A DNA stretch of 64,000 bases from positions 4,311,001 through 4,375,000 of the forward strand of contig NZ_AP024849.1 in the NCBI RefSeq assembly GCF_019977655.1, read 5' to 3'. The DNA comes from Clostridium gelidum (GTDB taxonomy: Bacteria; Bacillota; Clostridia; Clostridiales; Clostridiaceae). The translations under genes and the position numbers were made by a program. Positions 9,935 to 18,770 of this stretch are shown here, in pieces (position 1 is the stretch's first letter; every line of letters starts with the position of its first letter). The notes under the pieces were generated by a model. It saw only the letters and a program-made list of their open reading frames with translations, ran no database searches and was not told the DNA's origin.

Positions 9935-11422
9935 TTATTTCCCCTTCCTAAAAACAAGTTTGTAATGAGGCATTTTTAATACTCCATCCCTACAATTAAG
10001 ATTTATTGTTTTATGAGCTTCACTAAAATCTACTACATAATCCATTCCAAAATCGCTTTTATTTAAGTTTTGCTTCTTACTAATTCCTTTGCTTAATAAT
10101 TTCAAAAGAAGTGTTCTGTCCTTGCCTTCTATTTGATCTAGCTCATTAAAATCTATTATATTATCTTTTAGGAAAGTTTTTATTCTCTCTTCTTCATTTT
10201 TTCTTTTCTCTAAAAGATTCTTTAACTTTTCTTCTTTTTTATTACTTTTATCTTTTATAGGATTTTTGGTTATCTTTTCTCTAAAACTTCTTTCTCGTGG
10301 TTTTATAATGTAGTTTTTCGGAGTTTCATCATATATGCTGCTATTTATACTTTCTGTTTCTCTTTTTTCATTCCCTAAAATTTTTATTATATTAAAGGAT
10401 CCAAACACAGCTGCACATAATTTATGCGCCTCATTTATATCATCAATAGCGTTGAATACTTTTGCAATGTTTCTATATTCTTCTTTTCTATTTGCATTGT
10501 TATTTTTTCTATCTGCTATTTGAACTGCGTATCTAGTTATCTTTCTTATTACCTCATTTGTATTTCCTATTAGCTGATCTACAAGTGCCTCCCTACCATT
10601 TCTTTGCATGAACCAATCTTTCATTGAGTTAATTCTACCTCTACTCAAATCTGTATATTCCTTTTCATCAATAAGTAATTCTAGTGATTGAATTGACTTT
10701 TCATAAAAGAATACTCTATTTATAATACTGTCAATTTCTTCTTTCGTAATATCCTTAAACACTTCCCTTATTTCAAAAGTATTTGTTTGAATATTTTTTA
10801 CAAATTCTCTCAAATATTTTATAAAGCCTTCTTTGAATATTAGAAACTCTGTAGTTTTCATTAGTTCATCATTTTTAGGTGAATAGAATTTTGATATATA
10901 ATCTTGATAATTTCTATTTAAATCTTTAAATGAACTATTGAGTTCTTTCCACCATTCATAGGTTATCTTTTCATTTTCTTTTAGTATTACCTTATAATCA
11001 TATAGTAGATTTTTAAATCTCTCTACCAATGAGGATTCAAGAGTTGCCGTATTTTCAACTTTCATATGTTCAAGTGAAATAAGTAATCTTTCTATTTCTA
11101 TTGCAACTTCTGATAACTGATATCTAAATTCTCTATTTTTAAATTCTTCTATAGTATTTACCTTTGCTGTATCTGCAATTGCAATAAGGTTTTTCCAATT
11201 TACTAAAGCATCTAAATCACTTTTTAGCATATCTATAGTGTATTCTTCAAATTCCTCATATTTTTTTAATTCTGCAAAAATATCTTCTTTGTATAACCAA
11301 TATTTCATTTTTTCATAGTTTTCATATATTATTCTTGAAATAGATCTATATCTCCATGTATTTTCAGTTGCTAAATATTTTGTTTCTTCTATATTCTTTA
11401 TAACATTTCTATTTATTTTCAT
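9935..11422 (-). CDS. jetA: Wadjet kleisin-like subunit JetA (type I, TIGR02677/DUF2397 family)
   Basis: This is the first gene of the Wadjet operon. JetA is the kleisin (MukF-like) subunit that closes the SMC ring. The 495-residue product opens with the family-typical TKYLATENTWRYRSISRIIYENYEK winged-helix region, broken here after its first part, and continues as mostly helical sequence to about 330. A charged linker rich in Lys, Glu and Arg (about 365-415) precedes a C-terminal domain ending MPHYKLVFRKGK. The ATG has a GGTGA site four bases upstream. A strong hairpin at 11514-11561 isolates the operon from the upstream gene, so its promoter must lie in the roughly 90 bases before the start. 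Confidence 0.92.
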   Translation of the reverse strand: MKINRNVIKNIEETKYLATENTWRYRSISRIIYENYEKMKYWLYKEDIFAELKKYEEFEEYTIDMLKSDLDALVNWKNLIAIADTAKVNTIEEFKNREFRYQLSEVAIEIERLLISLEHMKVENTATLESSLVERFKNLLYDYKVILKENEKITYEWWKELNSSFKDLNRNYQDYISKFYSPKNDELMKTTEFLIFKEGFIKYLREFVKNIQTNTFEIREVFKDITKEEIDSIINRVFFYEKSIQSLELLIDEKEYTDLSRGRINSMKDWFMQRNGREALVDQLIGNTNEVIRKITRYAVQIADRKNNNANRKEEYRNIAKVFNAIDDINEAHKLCAAVFGSFNIIKILGNEKRETESINSSIYDETPKNYIIKPRERSFREKITKNPIKDKSNKKEEKLKNLLEKRKNEEERIKTFLKDNIIDFNELDQIEGKDRTLLLKLLSKGISKKQNLNKSDFGMDYVVDFSEAHKTINLNCRDGVLKMPHYKLVFRKGK

Positions 11423-11513
11423 ACTTCACCTGTTTCTCTTATTTTCTATTCTTGACATATACTAATTATATCAAACATATATTCTTCTAAAAATACAATT
11501 TTTTATTTATAGT

Positions 11514-11561
11514 AAAAAAACTATGAAATTAAGTTTATTATCCTTAATTTCATAGTTTTTT
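11514..11561 (-). terminator. bidirectional-looking terminator upstream of jetA
   Basis: AAAAAAACTATGAAATTAAG (11514-11533) pairs with its complement at 11543-11561 around a nine-base loop. A-runs and T-runs flank both sides, so it can work in either direction. It most likely ends the transglutaminase transcript coming from 11663. Confidence 0.8.
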
Positions 11562-11662
11562 GTTACTAAAATATATACTTTAATTTTTGTATCCTTTAAG
11601 GCTATAATGGATGTTCAAGTAAATTTAGGTAAAGTATCAAACCTCCAACCGAAAAATTTTAT

Positions 11663-12739
11663 TTATGCTACCCACACACCACTTGAATCAACTCTATATC
11701 CATCAATAATAGTGCTAGTTGCCATATCTCCACTTACTGGATAACAATAATACCATTTTCCACTATAGTATATCCAACCTGTTTGCATTATTCCGTTATT
11801 TCCCAAGCAATACCACTTATTATCAATCATAGTCCAGCCTGTAGCATAACTACCTGTATTCTTCAAGAAATACCATGAACTATTATTAAGATACCACTTG
11901 CCATCTGAAACTGACTTATAACCTATTGAAGTTTGTCCATAATTGTTTGATACTTCCTTACTACTGGATACATTTTGAGTATTATTATTTAATATTGTTA
12001 TATTCCCACTTGATGTAGGATCATAATTTTCATCACAAATAGGATAATCATTAGTTTCCCAAGTAAATCCATCATGTCTTAAAGTTTCATCATTTTTAAG
12101 AAAATATCTATTGTCACCTAATGCATCATTATTTGTAACATCCAATTGATACCACTTGCCATTAAGTTTAACTAAATTCCATCCATGACCAACTCCATTT
12201 AATTTTCCAACAACAATTTTATTTTCTATGCCTGCTAAATTAAGCATCTTATAAGCTGTCATTGCATAGCCTTGACATATAGTTTTCCCTGTTGTTAATG
12301 CAGAATATACATTATCTGATACAAGGCTATCATCATATTCATATCTATCAACTATGTATTTATTTATTATTTTGATTTTATCATAATCGCTCATGTTATT
12401 TGTAATTATTGAATTTACTATTTTGGTTAATTCATTATTTATATATTCTTCTTGCTCTTTAGTTGTTAAATATGTAACTTTTACAGTTGCTGTGCTCCTT
12501 ACTCTTTCATATACTAATCTCTTTAATGATATATATAAATAATCATCTTTTTTAGCAATATCCTTTACCACATCTAATACATCAGAATCATAGTAATCAA
12601 TTTTAAATTCTGTGTCCCAATTTTCTAAATGGCTATATACATCTGTATTTAAATCATAATCTGTTGCAAATACAGGTTGTCCACCAATTGCTCCTATTAT
12701 TGCTAATCCCAACAATAGATTTTTGATAAATCTCTTCAT
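11663..12739 (-). CDS. secreted transglutaminase-like protein with C-terminal cell-wall-binding repeats
   Basis: A 358-residue exported protein. Residues 1-25 are a signal peptide (MKRFIKNLLLGLAIIGAIGG, then PVFA). Residues about 105-225 form a transglutaminase-like fold with the Cys of GKTICQGYAMTAYKMLN, the His of VGHGWNLVKLNG and the Asp of WYQLDVTN. The C-terminal third (about 270-358) carries glycine/tryptophan wall-binding repeats (GWTMIDNKWYCLG, GWIYYSGKWYY). Such proteins bind teichoic acid or wall polysaccharide and are often proteases or crosslinkers; the substrate here is unknown. It is monocistronic, with AAGGGATTTACTT before the ATG and a terminator downstream. Confidence 0.88.
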   Translation of the reverse strand: MKRFIKNLLLGLAIIGAIGGQPVFATDYDLNTDVYSHLENWDTEFKIDYYDSDVLDVVKDIAKKDDYLYISLKRLVYERVRSTATVKVTYLTTKEQEEYINNELTKIVNSIITNNMSDYDKIKIINKYIVDRYEYDDSLVSDNVYSALTTGKTICQGYAMTAYKMLNLAGIENKIVVGKLNGVGHGWNLVKLNGKWYQLDVTNNDALGDNRYFLKNDETLRHDGFTWETNDYPICDENYDPTSSGNITILNNNTQNVSSSKEVSNNYGQTSIGYKSVSDGKWYLNNSSWYFLKNTGSYATGWTMIDNKWYCLGNNGIMQTGWIYYSGKWYYCYPVSGDMATSTIIDGYRVDSSGVWVA

Positions 12740-13395
12740 AAGTAAATCCCTTCTTTCTTTATTTAAACGTTCAAAATTATTCCAAACAATATTTATTATT
12801 CTTATTATACCATAATACTTTTTCTAATAATACAAGATTTAATTATAGTCACCCAAAAGAATAATTGTCGAAAATTGTGTTACTAGAGATAATTTTCATT
12901 GTTCTAAGTATTCAAAATTTTTTCAAGTAAATTTTATAAGTATTTTGTCAATCATGATTTTTTCTCAACATATAACAAAAGAACTCCACGAATGGAGTTC
13001 TTTTATATAAAAAAGATTAATGAGCTTTGAATTGAAAATATATTAAAAGTCATTTAAAGACTTGCTTTTATAATATTCAAATAAAATAAAATTAAATCTA
13101 TACTTTTAATTATCTCTTTATTCATTATAACTTCACGCATCGTTTTTGTAAACATTTTCTTTTGCATTTATATTGATTTTTTATGTTTTATTTTCATTTT
13201 TTTAATTAATATACAAAAAATCCATTTATATCCTAAATATTTAGTCTTGCATGTCCTAAGTAATGAATAAATGTTTACTATATCATTATTTGTATTGCAA
13301 GTTTTAAAACATCTTTTCTTATGAGCATAAAAAATATCCTCTTTTCTCCTCTAGTAACTATAATTCTTAATCAATATACTTACTAGTTTTTTTCG
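12740..13395. other. long AT-rich intergenic stretch, one terminator, no gene
   Basis: These 656 bases lie between the transglutaminase start and the DUF116 gene end. A clear hairpin at 12977-13004 is the only recognisable element. The rest is T-rich without a frame, ribosome binding site or repeat that I could support. Confidence 0.55.
12977..13004. terminator. rho-independent terminator, usable on both strands
   Basis: AAAAGAACTCCA (12977-12988) pairs perfectly with TGGAGTTCTTTT (12993-13004) around the loop CGAA. It stands 390 bases beyond the DUF116 gene on the minus strand and upstream of the transglutaminase gene, so it separates the two. Confidence 0.8.
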
Positions 13396-14532
13396 TTACG
13401 TAGTTTTAAATATATTATTTATTCTGTCTATGTTTATTCGTGTCATCTCAGCTTTATCTAACCAATGATTTGAACATCCCACATAATCTAGTATAATACA
13501 TTGAGGGATAAATCCTAATCTAATAGCCTTCCACCCGCCTGAAACTAAATTAAGTACACATGCAATTCCAATCATGCCTGTCACACTATTTTCTTCACTC
13601 ACTAAGTTAGATATCAAAGTCTCGTGCGGTATTATGTGCACCTTAAAATTATATGCTTGCCCAATTTTTCTTAATTTATTTACATTGCATTTTATAGAAC
13701 ATCCTATACACTCATATCCCTTATTCGTTTTTTTACTCATACATGCTTTTTCAGTTTGTCTCATGCATGCAGGTAGAAAAACTAACTTCTTATAAGAATT
13801 TAAAAATCTATCTCTATATACACTATTCATTATTTCGGCGCTAACCATATTAAAGAAATATTGTATTTCTTCTTTTCCACAATATATTATGTCTTCTTTA
13901 TTATAATGCTTTTCTTTGTATTTTTCTAAATATCCCTCTACGTTTTTTGTATACTTCCCCAAAATATTCTTGCATTCTTTTTTTAGATATTTACTAAGCA
14001 TATAACAATAATTTAATATTTCACTAATATATTTTTTGTTTTTTGTTTCTAAAAATGTTTCCCAGCTATTTAGCCTTTTTACTTCTTCTTTAAAATCTCC
14101 AGTTGCCTCTAGCCATTCTATTATTAATATAAAATCGTCTAAAGAAATTTCCTTATGTACATATACTTTTTTTAATAATATTTTTGAAATAAGTTTTCCT
14201 CGAAGTTTATCTACACATTTTTTTAACGATTCTTTTTCTCTTATGTTATTTAATCCTCTGAACACTTTCGTCAAATTATTTTTAAAAGCCCTTGCATTAC
14301 CTTTATATTGTTCAATGACTACTCCTATTAAAAGTAATTCTATAAAATATTCTTCTTTAGACCTTAAATTTTCTATTTCATTATCGTTAATGAAATTCAT
14401 AAAGTCATTTAAATATTCTTCACTGTCCAAAATGCCTTTTTTTAGTATCTTATTACTAATTTGCGCTACTTGATTATAGTACTTATCAGAATTTAATTGT
14501 TCTAAATTTAAAGAATAAGTTAAATAACTCAT
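13396..14532 (-). CDS. DUF116 domain protein with N-terminal helical extension
   Basis: A 378-residue protein. The C-terminal part (about 245-370) is a DUF116 domain: PACMRQ, a cysteine cluster in GYECIGCSIKCNVNKLRKIG, then IIPHETL, VTGMIGIACVLNLVSGGWKA and LDYVGCSNHWL. Such cysteine-rich domains probably bind metal or an iron-sulfur cluster. The first 240 residues are helical and charged without a domain I recognise. The start is the ATG at 14530-14532 with GGGGG six bases upstream; an in-frame TTG further up has no site. In other organisms DUF116 genes often sit near lipoate-ligase or radical-SAM genes; here there is no such partner. Function unknown. Confidence 0.8.
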   Translation of the reverse strand: MSYLTYSLNLEQLNSDKYYNQVAQISNKILKKGILDSEEYLNDFMNFINDNEIENLRSKEEYFIELLLIGVVIEQYKGNARAFKNNLTKVFRGLNNIREKESLKKCVDKLRGKLISKILLKKVYVHKEISLDDFILIIEWLEATGDFKEEVKRLNSWETFLETKNKKYISEILNYCYMLSKYLKKECKNILGKYTKNVEGYLEKYKEKHYNKEDIIYCGKEEIQYFFNMVSAEIMNSVYRDRFLNSYKKLVFLPACMRQTEKACMSKKTNKGYECIGCSIKCNVNKLRKIGQAYNFKVHIIPHETLISNLVSEENSVTGMIGIACVLNLVSGGWKAIRLGFIPQCIILDYVGCSNHWLDKAEMTRINIDRINNIFKTT

Positions 14533-14597
14533 AATTGCCCCCAAAAACTAAGCATTATTTTTATTAATTTATTTTCTCTGATTTAGAAACCTGCACC

Positions 14598-15122
14598 TCA
14601 AAAGCTTCCCTTTTTATGATTTCGAATTTCTTTTAATACATAAGTTTCTCTGAAAATCCAATTTGCAATAGGTGAAATTCCAAGTGTTATTATTTTCTCA
14701 TTATTCCTTATAGCATCATCTATATCAACCCATTCTGGTTTGAATTCTAACTTTGCTTCATATGGGTCTAGTTTTTGAGGTTTTCTTATATTAGATACTT
14801 CAGCAACATAATAATATGATATCATCTTAAAAGTCCTATCGTTAGTATACCTATCTCTACTTTTTTCAGTTACAATTCCAACTTGTTCGTTTATTTTACT
14901 ACAAACATAACCTGTTTCTTCTACTACTTCTCTTTTCAGTGCCTCCATATGTCCTTCATCTTTTTTTATACCCCCACCGGGAAATTTGTAATCTTTATTT
15001 TTAGAATATACCATTAAAATTTTGTTTTCCTTTATTATAATTCCTCTAACAGCTTCCCTAAAATTAATATTGCCAATTGAATCACTTACTTTATCTATTT
15101 CAAAAAGTTTATTAAACATCAT
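14598..15122 (-). CDS. Nudix hydrolase
   Basis: A 174-residue cytoplasmic hydrolase of nucleoside diphosphates linked to another moiety. The full Nudix box fits the consensus: GGIKKDEGHMEALKREVVEE followed by TGY. The rest is the usual small Nudix fold, with KILMVYSKNKDYKFPGGG before the box and a substrate-side C-terminal extension. It has an AGGAGGTGA site upstream of the ATG. It ends 65 bases before the DUF116 gene on the same strand and may share its transcript. The substrate cannot be read from the sequence. Confidence 0.9.
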   Translation of the reverse strand: MMFNKLFEIDKVSDSIGNINFREAVRGIIIKENKILMVYSKNKDYKFPGGGIKKDEGHMEALKREVVEETGYVCSKINEQVGIVTEKSRDRYTNDRTFKMISYYYVAEVSNIRKPQKLDPYEAKLEFKPEWVDIDDAIRNNEKIITLGISPIANWIFRETYVLKEIRNHKKGSF

Positions 15123-15326
15123 AATTATGTTGTCACCTCCTTATTAATTTAAAATCCAAAGTAACTATGTACAATTTTAAATCTATTGAAATAATACCTT
15201 TTACTCTTAGCTTTAAAAATATGCTTATATATATTATTTCAAAATTTAATTTTTCTATAACATAAATTATACTGCAATTATTTGTTATTGTAAAAAATTA
15301 TCAAACTAATTTGTCAAAGAAATAAT

Positions 15327-15368
15327 AAAAGACATATAAGTACTTTAATAAGTGCTCATATGCCTTTT
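15327..15368 (-). terminator. rho-independent terminator after the 15402-16175 gene
   Basis: AAAAGACATATAAGTACT (15327-15344) pairs, with a few G-T or mismatched positions, with AGTGCTCATATGCCTTTT (15351-15368). On the minus strand it ends in a T-run, 34 bases after the stop codon of the membrane protein gene. Confidence 0.7.
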
Positions 15369-15401
15369 AATACATTCAAAATAAATAACAAGTGTATATT
15401 T

Positions 15402-16175
15402 TTATTCAATCAATTCTAAAACCGGTCTATATCCTACGGTTTCATCTTTTAAGTCCTTATCTAACTGATTAGAATATGTTCTAGAATTAAATCCCCGTGT
15501 TATGCAAATTTTTTGACTTTTAGAGGATTCACTTTGTGTAAAGCTTGATAAATTATACCAGTGCCATAAGTTGCTGTTATCGTCTTTATTTATTTCCTCT
15601 TCATTATCTTCATTTGATATATCCTCTATATCATACTCAGTACATATTGGAAGTCCTACTATATTATCTACATTTGCAATATAATTATCCCATTCATTAA
15701 GTTTATTATCTTTCTTTTCAGAGTATCCAGTTAAAAGTCTTAAAATATATTTTTTATCCTCTATTATTACTACTTTACCAAAAATTAAATTTTGCTCATT
15801 TAACTCATTCCAAGATACTTCTTTTAATATATTTCTATCACAAACTAAAAGTCTCTTACCATTATCATTTATTTCTATCCATGATAATTTGTTTTCGTCA
15901 CTTTTATTTGTATCCTTTATTTCTATTTTTTGTCCTAGATATACTGGAATATCTTTAAATTCAAAAAAATCTATTGGTCTCTTTTGTTTTTCATTATCTA
16001 AATATAATGTTCCAAACTTTCTAGTATTACCAGTAGAGTAATTTTCCATTTCTAAAAGCTTCTGTATTCTATTATTTCTAATATTTTTACCTACTACTAT
16101 AGCGCTAACTAAAACTGCCATAGTCCCAAATATCACACCAGTACCTATTAATTTACTTTTTTTACCGTTATTCAT
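15402..16175 (-). CDS. single-pass membrane protein of unknown function
   Basis: Starting at the ATG at 16173-16175 (GGGGGACAGG upstream), the product has 257 residues. A short basic N-terminus is followed by one membrane segment (about 8-28, LIGTGVIFGTMAVLVSAIVVG). The outer part contains an acidic spacer (about 175-200) and a C-terminal end (LWHWYNLSSF, ICITRGFNSRTYSNQ, VGYRPVLELIE) that resembles the last segment of formylglycine-type or DUF6273-like surface domains. The gene lies 51 bases after a chemoreceptor gene on the same strand and shares its terminator, so the two may be co-expressed. Function unknown. Confidence 0.6.
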   Translation of the reverse strand: MNNGKKSKLIGTGVIFGTMAVLVSAIVVGKNIRNNRIQKLLEMENYSTGNTRKFGTLYLDNEKQKRPIDFFEFKDIPVYLGQKIEIKDTNKSDENKLSWIEINDNGKRLLVCDRNILKEVSWNELNEQNLIFGKVVIIEDKKYILRLLTGYSEKKDNKLNEWDNYIANVDNIVGLPICTEYDIEDISNEDNEEEINKDDNSNLWHWYNLSSFTQSESSKSQKICITRGFNSRTYSNQLDKDLKDETVGYRPVLELIE

Positions 16176-16226
16176 AAATCCTGTCCCCCTTTTTACCATA
16201 GTTATTTTGTATATATGACTATTTAA

Positions 16227-17282
16227 TTATAATTTATTCTTTATTGACTTTGTTGCTTCTTTCAATTTTTTTGCAGTTTCTAATAAATTCTGAATTGATT
16301 TATTTTGTGCTTCTGACATATCCAATACTGTAGTTTTAATACTTTCACATCTACCACTTGCTTCTGTTACTACATTTGCATTAGCATCAATTTCATTTAT
16401 TTCTTCTACTATTTGCTTGAAGGTCTCTTCTGCAGTATGTACTATATTTATACTTTCTTGTATAAGACCCCCACCTTCTCGTACATTTTCAGTTGTTTTA
16501 TTTATTGCAAGTGTTATATCATTTATTGTACTATCAACACTATTTACTGCTGTTTTAACATTATCTGCCAACTTTCTAATTTCTGCTGCAACTACTGAAA
16601 ATCCCTTTCCAGCTTCACCTGCTCTTGCAGCTTCTATAGCTGCATTTAAAGCTAATAAATTAGTTTGATTTGCTATATTTCCTATAAGATGAATAATATC
16701 TATTGCTTCTTTTGTAGAATTATTTGCAACTTGTACAGACTCGTCCAATAATTTATTCGAACTGTATATTTTCTCCATTGAAGAATTCATATTTTCCATA
16801 CCCTCAGTACATACGCTTGTAAAATACATAGTTTTAGCTAGTGATTCTGCAAGTTTTATAGTGTCATCGTTTGCAGATTCTGATGTATTAGATAATTCTT
16901 TAAGAACATTACTTGTTCCATCAACATTATTAACCATTTCACTTATAATATTATTTAAATCTTGTACTGTTTGTTCTTGGAATAATACTAATTCTTGTAT
17001 TTCGTGTTTTTTCTCATTATCAATAACATTATCTATATGTCTGGACGACTCTTCCTTTATTAATGTAATTTCTTTAATTTCTGTAGTTTCTTGATTAGAG
17101 CTTTCATTTTCATATTTTTTATTATCATTTTTCCAAGCTATCCCTAGATATATTGCTGCTACTATAGCACATATTAATGCTATTATTCCTGTTACCATTA
17201 CAGACATTTCCAAAACTGCTGGTATTAATGAACTCGCTATAATTATTACTGCAATAAAAATACTGTTTACAATTCTCTTCAT
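16227..17282 (-). CDS. methyl-accepting chemotaxis protein lacking a sensor domain
   Basis: Two closely spaced membrane segments at the N-terminus (about 3-47) with almost no loop are followed directly by a cytoplasmic signalling domain. The CheA/CheW-binding hairpin tip is clear (NIANQTNLLALNAAIEAARA, then GEAGKGFSVVAAEIRKLAD). There is no periplasmic ligand domain and no evident HAMP, so the receptor must take its signal from the membrane or a partner protein. The start at 17280-17282 (MKRIVNSIF) is chosen because the GGAAGG site lies about 12 bases upstream; an in-frame ATG at 17318 is possible but has no site. No other chemotaxis gene is nearby. Confidence 0.85.
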   Translation of the reverse strand: MKRIVNSIFIAVIIIASSLIPAVLEMSVMVTGIIALICAIVAAIYLGIAWKNDNKKYENESSNQETTEIKEITLIKEESSRHIDNVIDNEKKHEIQELVLFQEQTVQDLNNIISEMVNNVDGTSNVLKELSNTSESANDDTIKLAESLAKTMYFTSVCTEGMENMNSSMEKIYSSNKLLDESVQVANNSTKEAIDIIHLIGNIANQTNLLALNAAIEAARAGEAGKGFSVVAAEIRKLADNVKTAVNSVDSTINDITLAINKTTENVREGGGLIQESINIVHTAEETFKQIVEEINEIDANANVVTEASGRCESIKTTVLDMSEAQNKSIQNLLETAKKLKEATKSIKNKL

Positions 17283-17318
17283 GACCTTAACCATTCCTTC
17301 CGTATCCTTAGTTTTCAT

Positions 17319-17646
17319 TTATTATTTATAGTCTTATTCAAAATGAAATTCCAACCACTCTCCTTTTCTTCTAACACTAAAATATAAACATAATAAACCA
17401 TAAAAAAATTTATTATTAGTAGTATTATTCGTATTTTAATAATATTACTACTTTTCAATTCTGTCTTCAATTTGCTCTTATACTCTTTAGTATAATCTGT
17501 TTATATTAGTATTATAACTCAGTTTTACATATAATTTATATAACATCTATAATTTTTTTATAAATTTTTTATATCTTATTGTAATTAGCATAAATATATA
17601 ATTATATATCTATGCTATTATTACTGCGTTCAAAATACTTCTATTT
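17319..17646. other. intergenic stretch without a gene
   Basis: AT-rich DNA between the chemoreceptor start and the end of the 17647-18723 gene. It contains imperfect TAATAATA-type palindromic runs at about 17405-17455 but no supported terminator, promoter or frame. Confidence 0.45.
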
Positions 17647-18723
17647 TTAATGAATAGATATTTTATTATCCACTATTTCATTCTTTATTAATTTATTGTT
17701 ATCTCTAGAAATAATTCCTTTGGAATATGCTTGTACCAATTGTCCTTCATATTTTATTGTCTTTTTACTAACAAGTTCTAAAACGCTCCCTGCAAGTTTA
17801 TCATTCACATAAACTTTACCAGAATAATCTACTATTATATCTTCTTTGTCTAATGGCTTTGATAGAGTTAGTGTATTCCATTTAAGTTTTTCATTATTTA
17901 ATATCGTATAATATATTTTAGTAATCTTGTCATTTACCTGTTCACCAAAATATACATTATCATTAATGTCAGTACCTAATATTTTTGTGATTTGAACATT
18001 AGGTATTTCTATATTTCCCGAACTGTTTAATATAGTTGCATTTTCTCCCATTTCCATTACTGCATTTGAGTTTGTAGTTGGAACCACAATATTGCCTATG
18101 TCTTTATTTGACCTAACTTCTTCTAATTGATTCATTACATTTGCATGATACAAATCACTTTTCCCATTTTGCTTTTCAACCTTTATGTAGAGACTATGTG
18201 TTGCATTTGAAAATACTGCATCATTAATTTTATCATTTTTATTTTTTATATTTATTTTCACTTCATTGTAATTAATATCTGTAAGTTGCCTTGCTTCTCC
18301 TTTTCTAGCATTAAAGGATACTGGCTCAAAGTAATCTTGTCCATTTTTCTCTACTTTTTGAATAACAATCATACTATTTTCGTTTATTAACCATTTATAA
18401 AATACAATTTCCCCATCATTTTCAATTTTAAATTCCTTTTCACTATTATCATTACTATCCAATACTTTAAGCTTATTATCTTCTAAGAAAGCTACAAATC
18501 TTCCATCTGATGATAATGAAACCTCACCTATTCCATCTTTTATATCAATTTCATTAGGATTTTTCTCTTTTGGGATTTCTTTTTCTTCAACTTTTTCCTC
18601 AACTTTTTTCGCTTCTATCTTTACATCTGCAGCTAAATATATATTTTCTACATATAGAAATATGCTTTGCTGAATTACTACTGCTACAAGAGTCCATACT
18701 ACTATTCTCACCAAGTTTTTCAT
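17647..18723 (-). CDS. membrane-anchored beta-propeller-like protein
   Basis: A 358-residue protein with one N-terminal membrane anchor (about 7-29, VWTLVAVVIQQSIFLYVENI). A charged spacer (about 38-58) precedes an extracellular region made of repeated strands such as VSLSSDGRFVAFLEDNKLK, which resemble TolB/WD40-like propeller blades. No catalytic motif is visible. It follows the phosphodiester glycosidase gene by 47 bases on the same strand and has a good AGGAGAGG site, so the two probably form an operon and may act together on a surface glycan. Function otherwise unknown. Confidence 0.65.
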   Translation of the reverse strand: MKNLVRIVVWTLVAVVIQQSIFLYVENIYLAADVKIEAKKVEEKVEEKEIPKEKNPNEIDIKDGIGEVSLSSDGRFVAFLEDNKLKVLDSNDNSEKEFKIENDGEIVFYKWLINENSMIVIQKVEKNGQDYFEPVSFNARKGEARQLTDINYNEVKINIKNKNDKINDAVFSNATHSLYIKVEKQNGKSDLYHANVMNQLEEVRSNKDIGNIVVPTTNSNAVMEMGENATILNSSGNIEIPNVQITKILGTDINDNVYFGEQVNDKITKIYYTILNNEKLKWNTLTLSKPLDKEDIIVDYSGKVYVNDKLAGSVLELVSKKTIKYEGQLVQAYSKGIISRDNNKLIKNEIVDNKISIH

Positions 18724-18770
18724 TAATTAATCCTCTCCTACACTAACTGTTTCAATTGACAATTGGTCTA

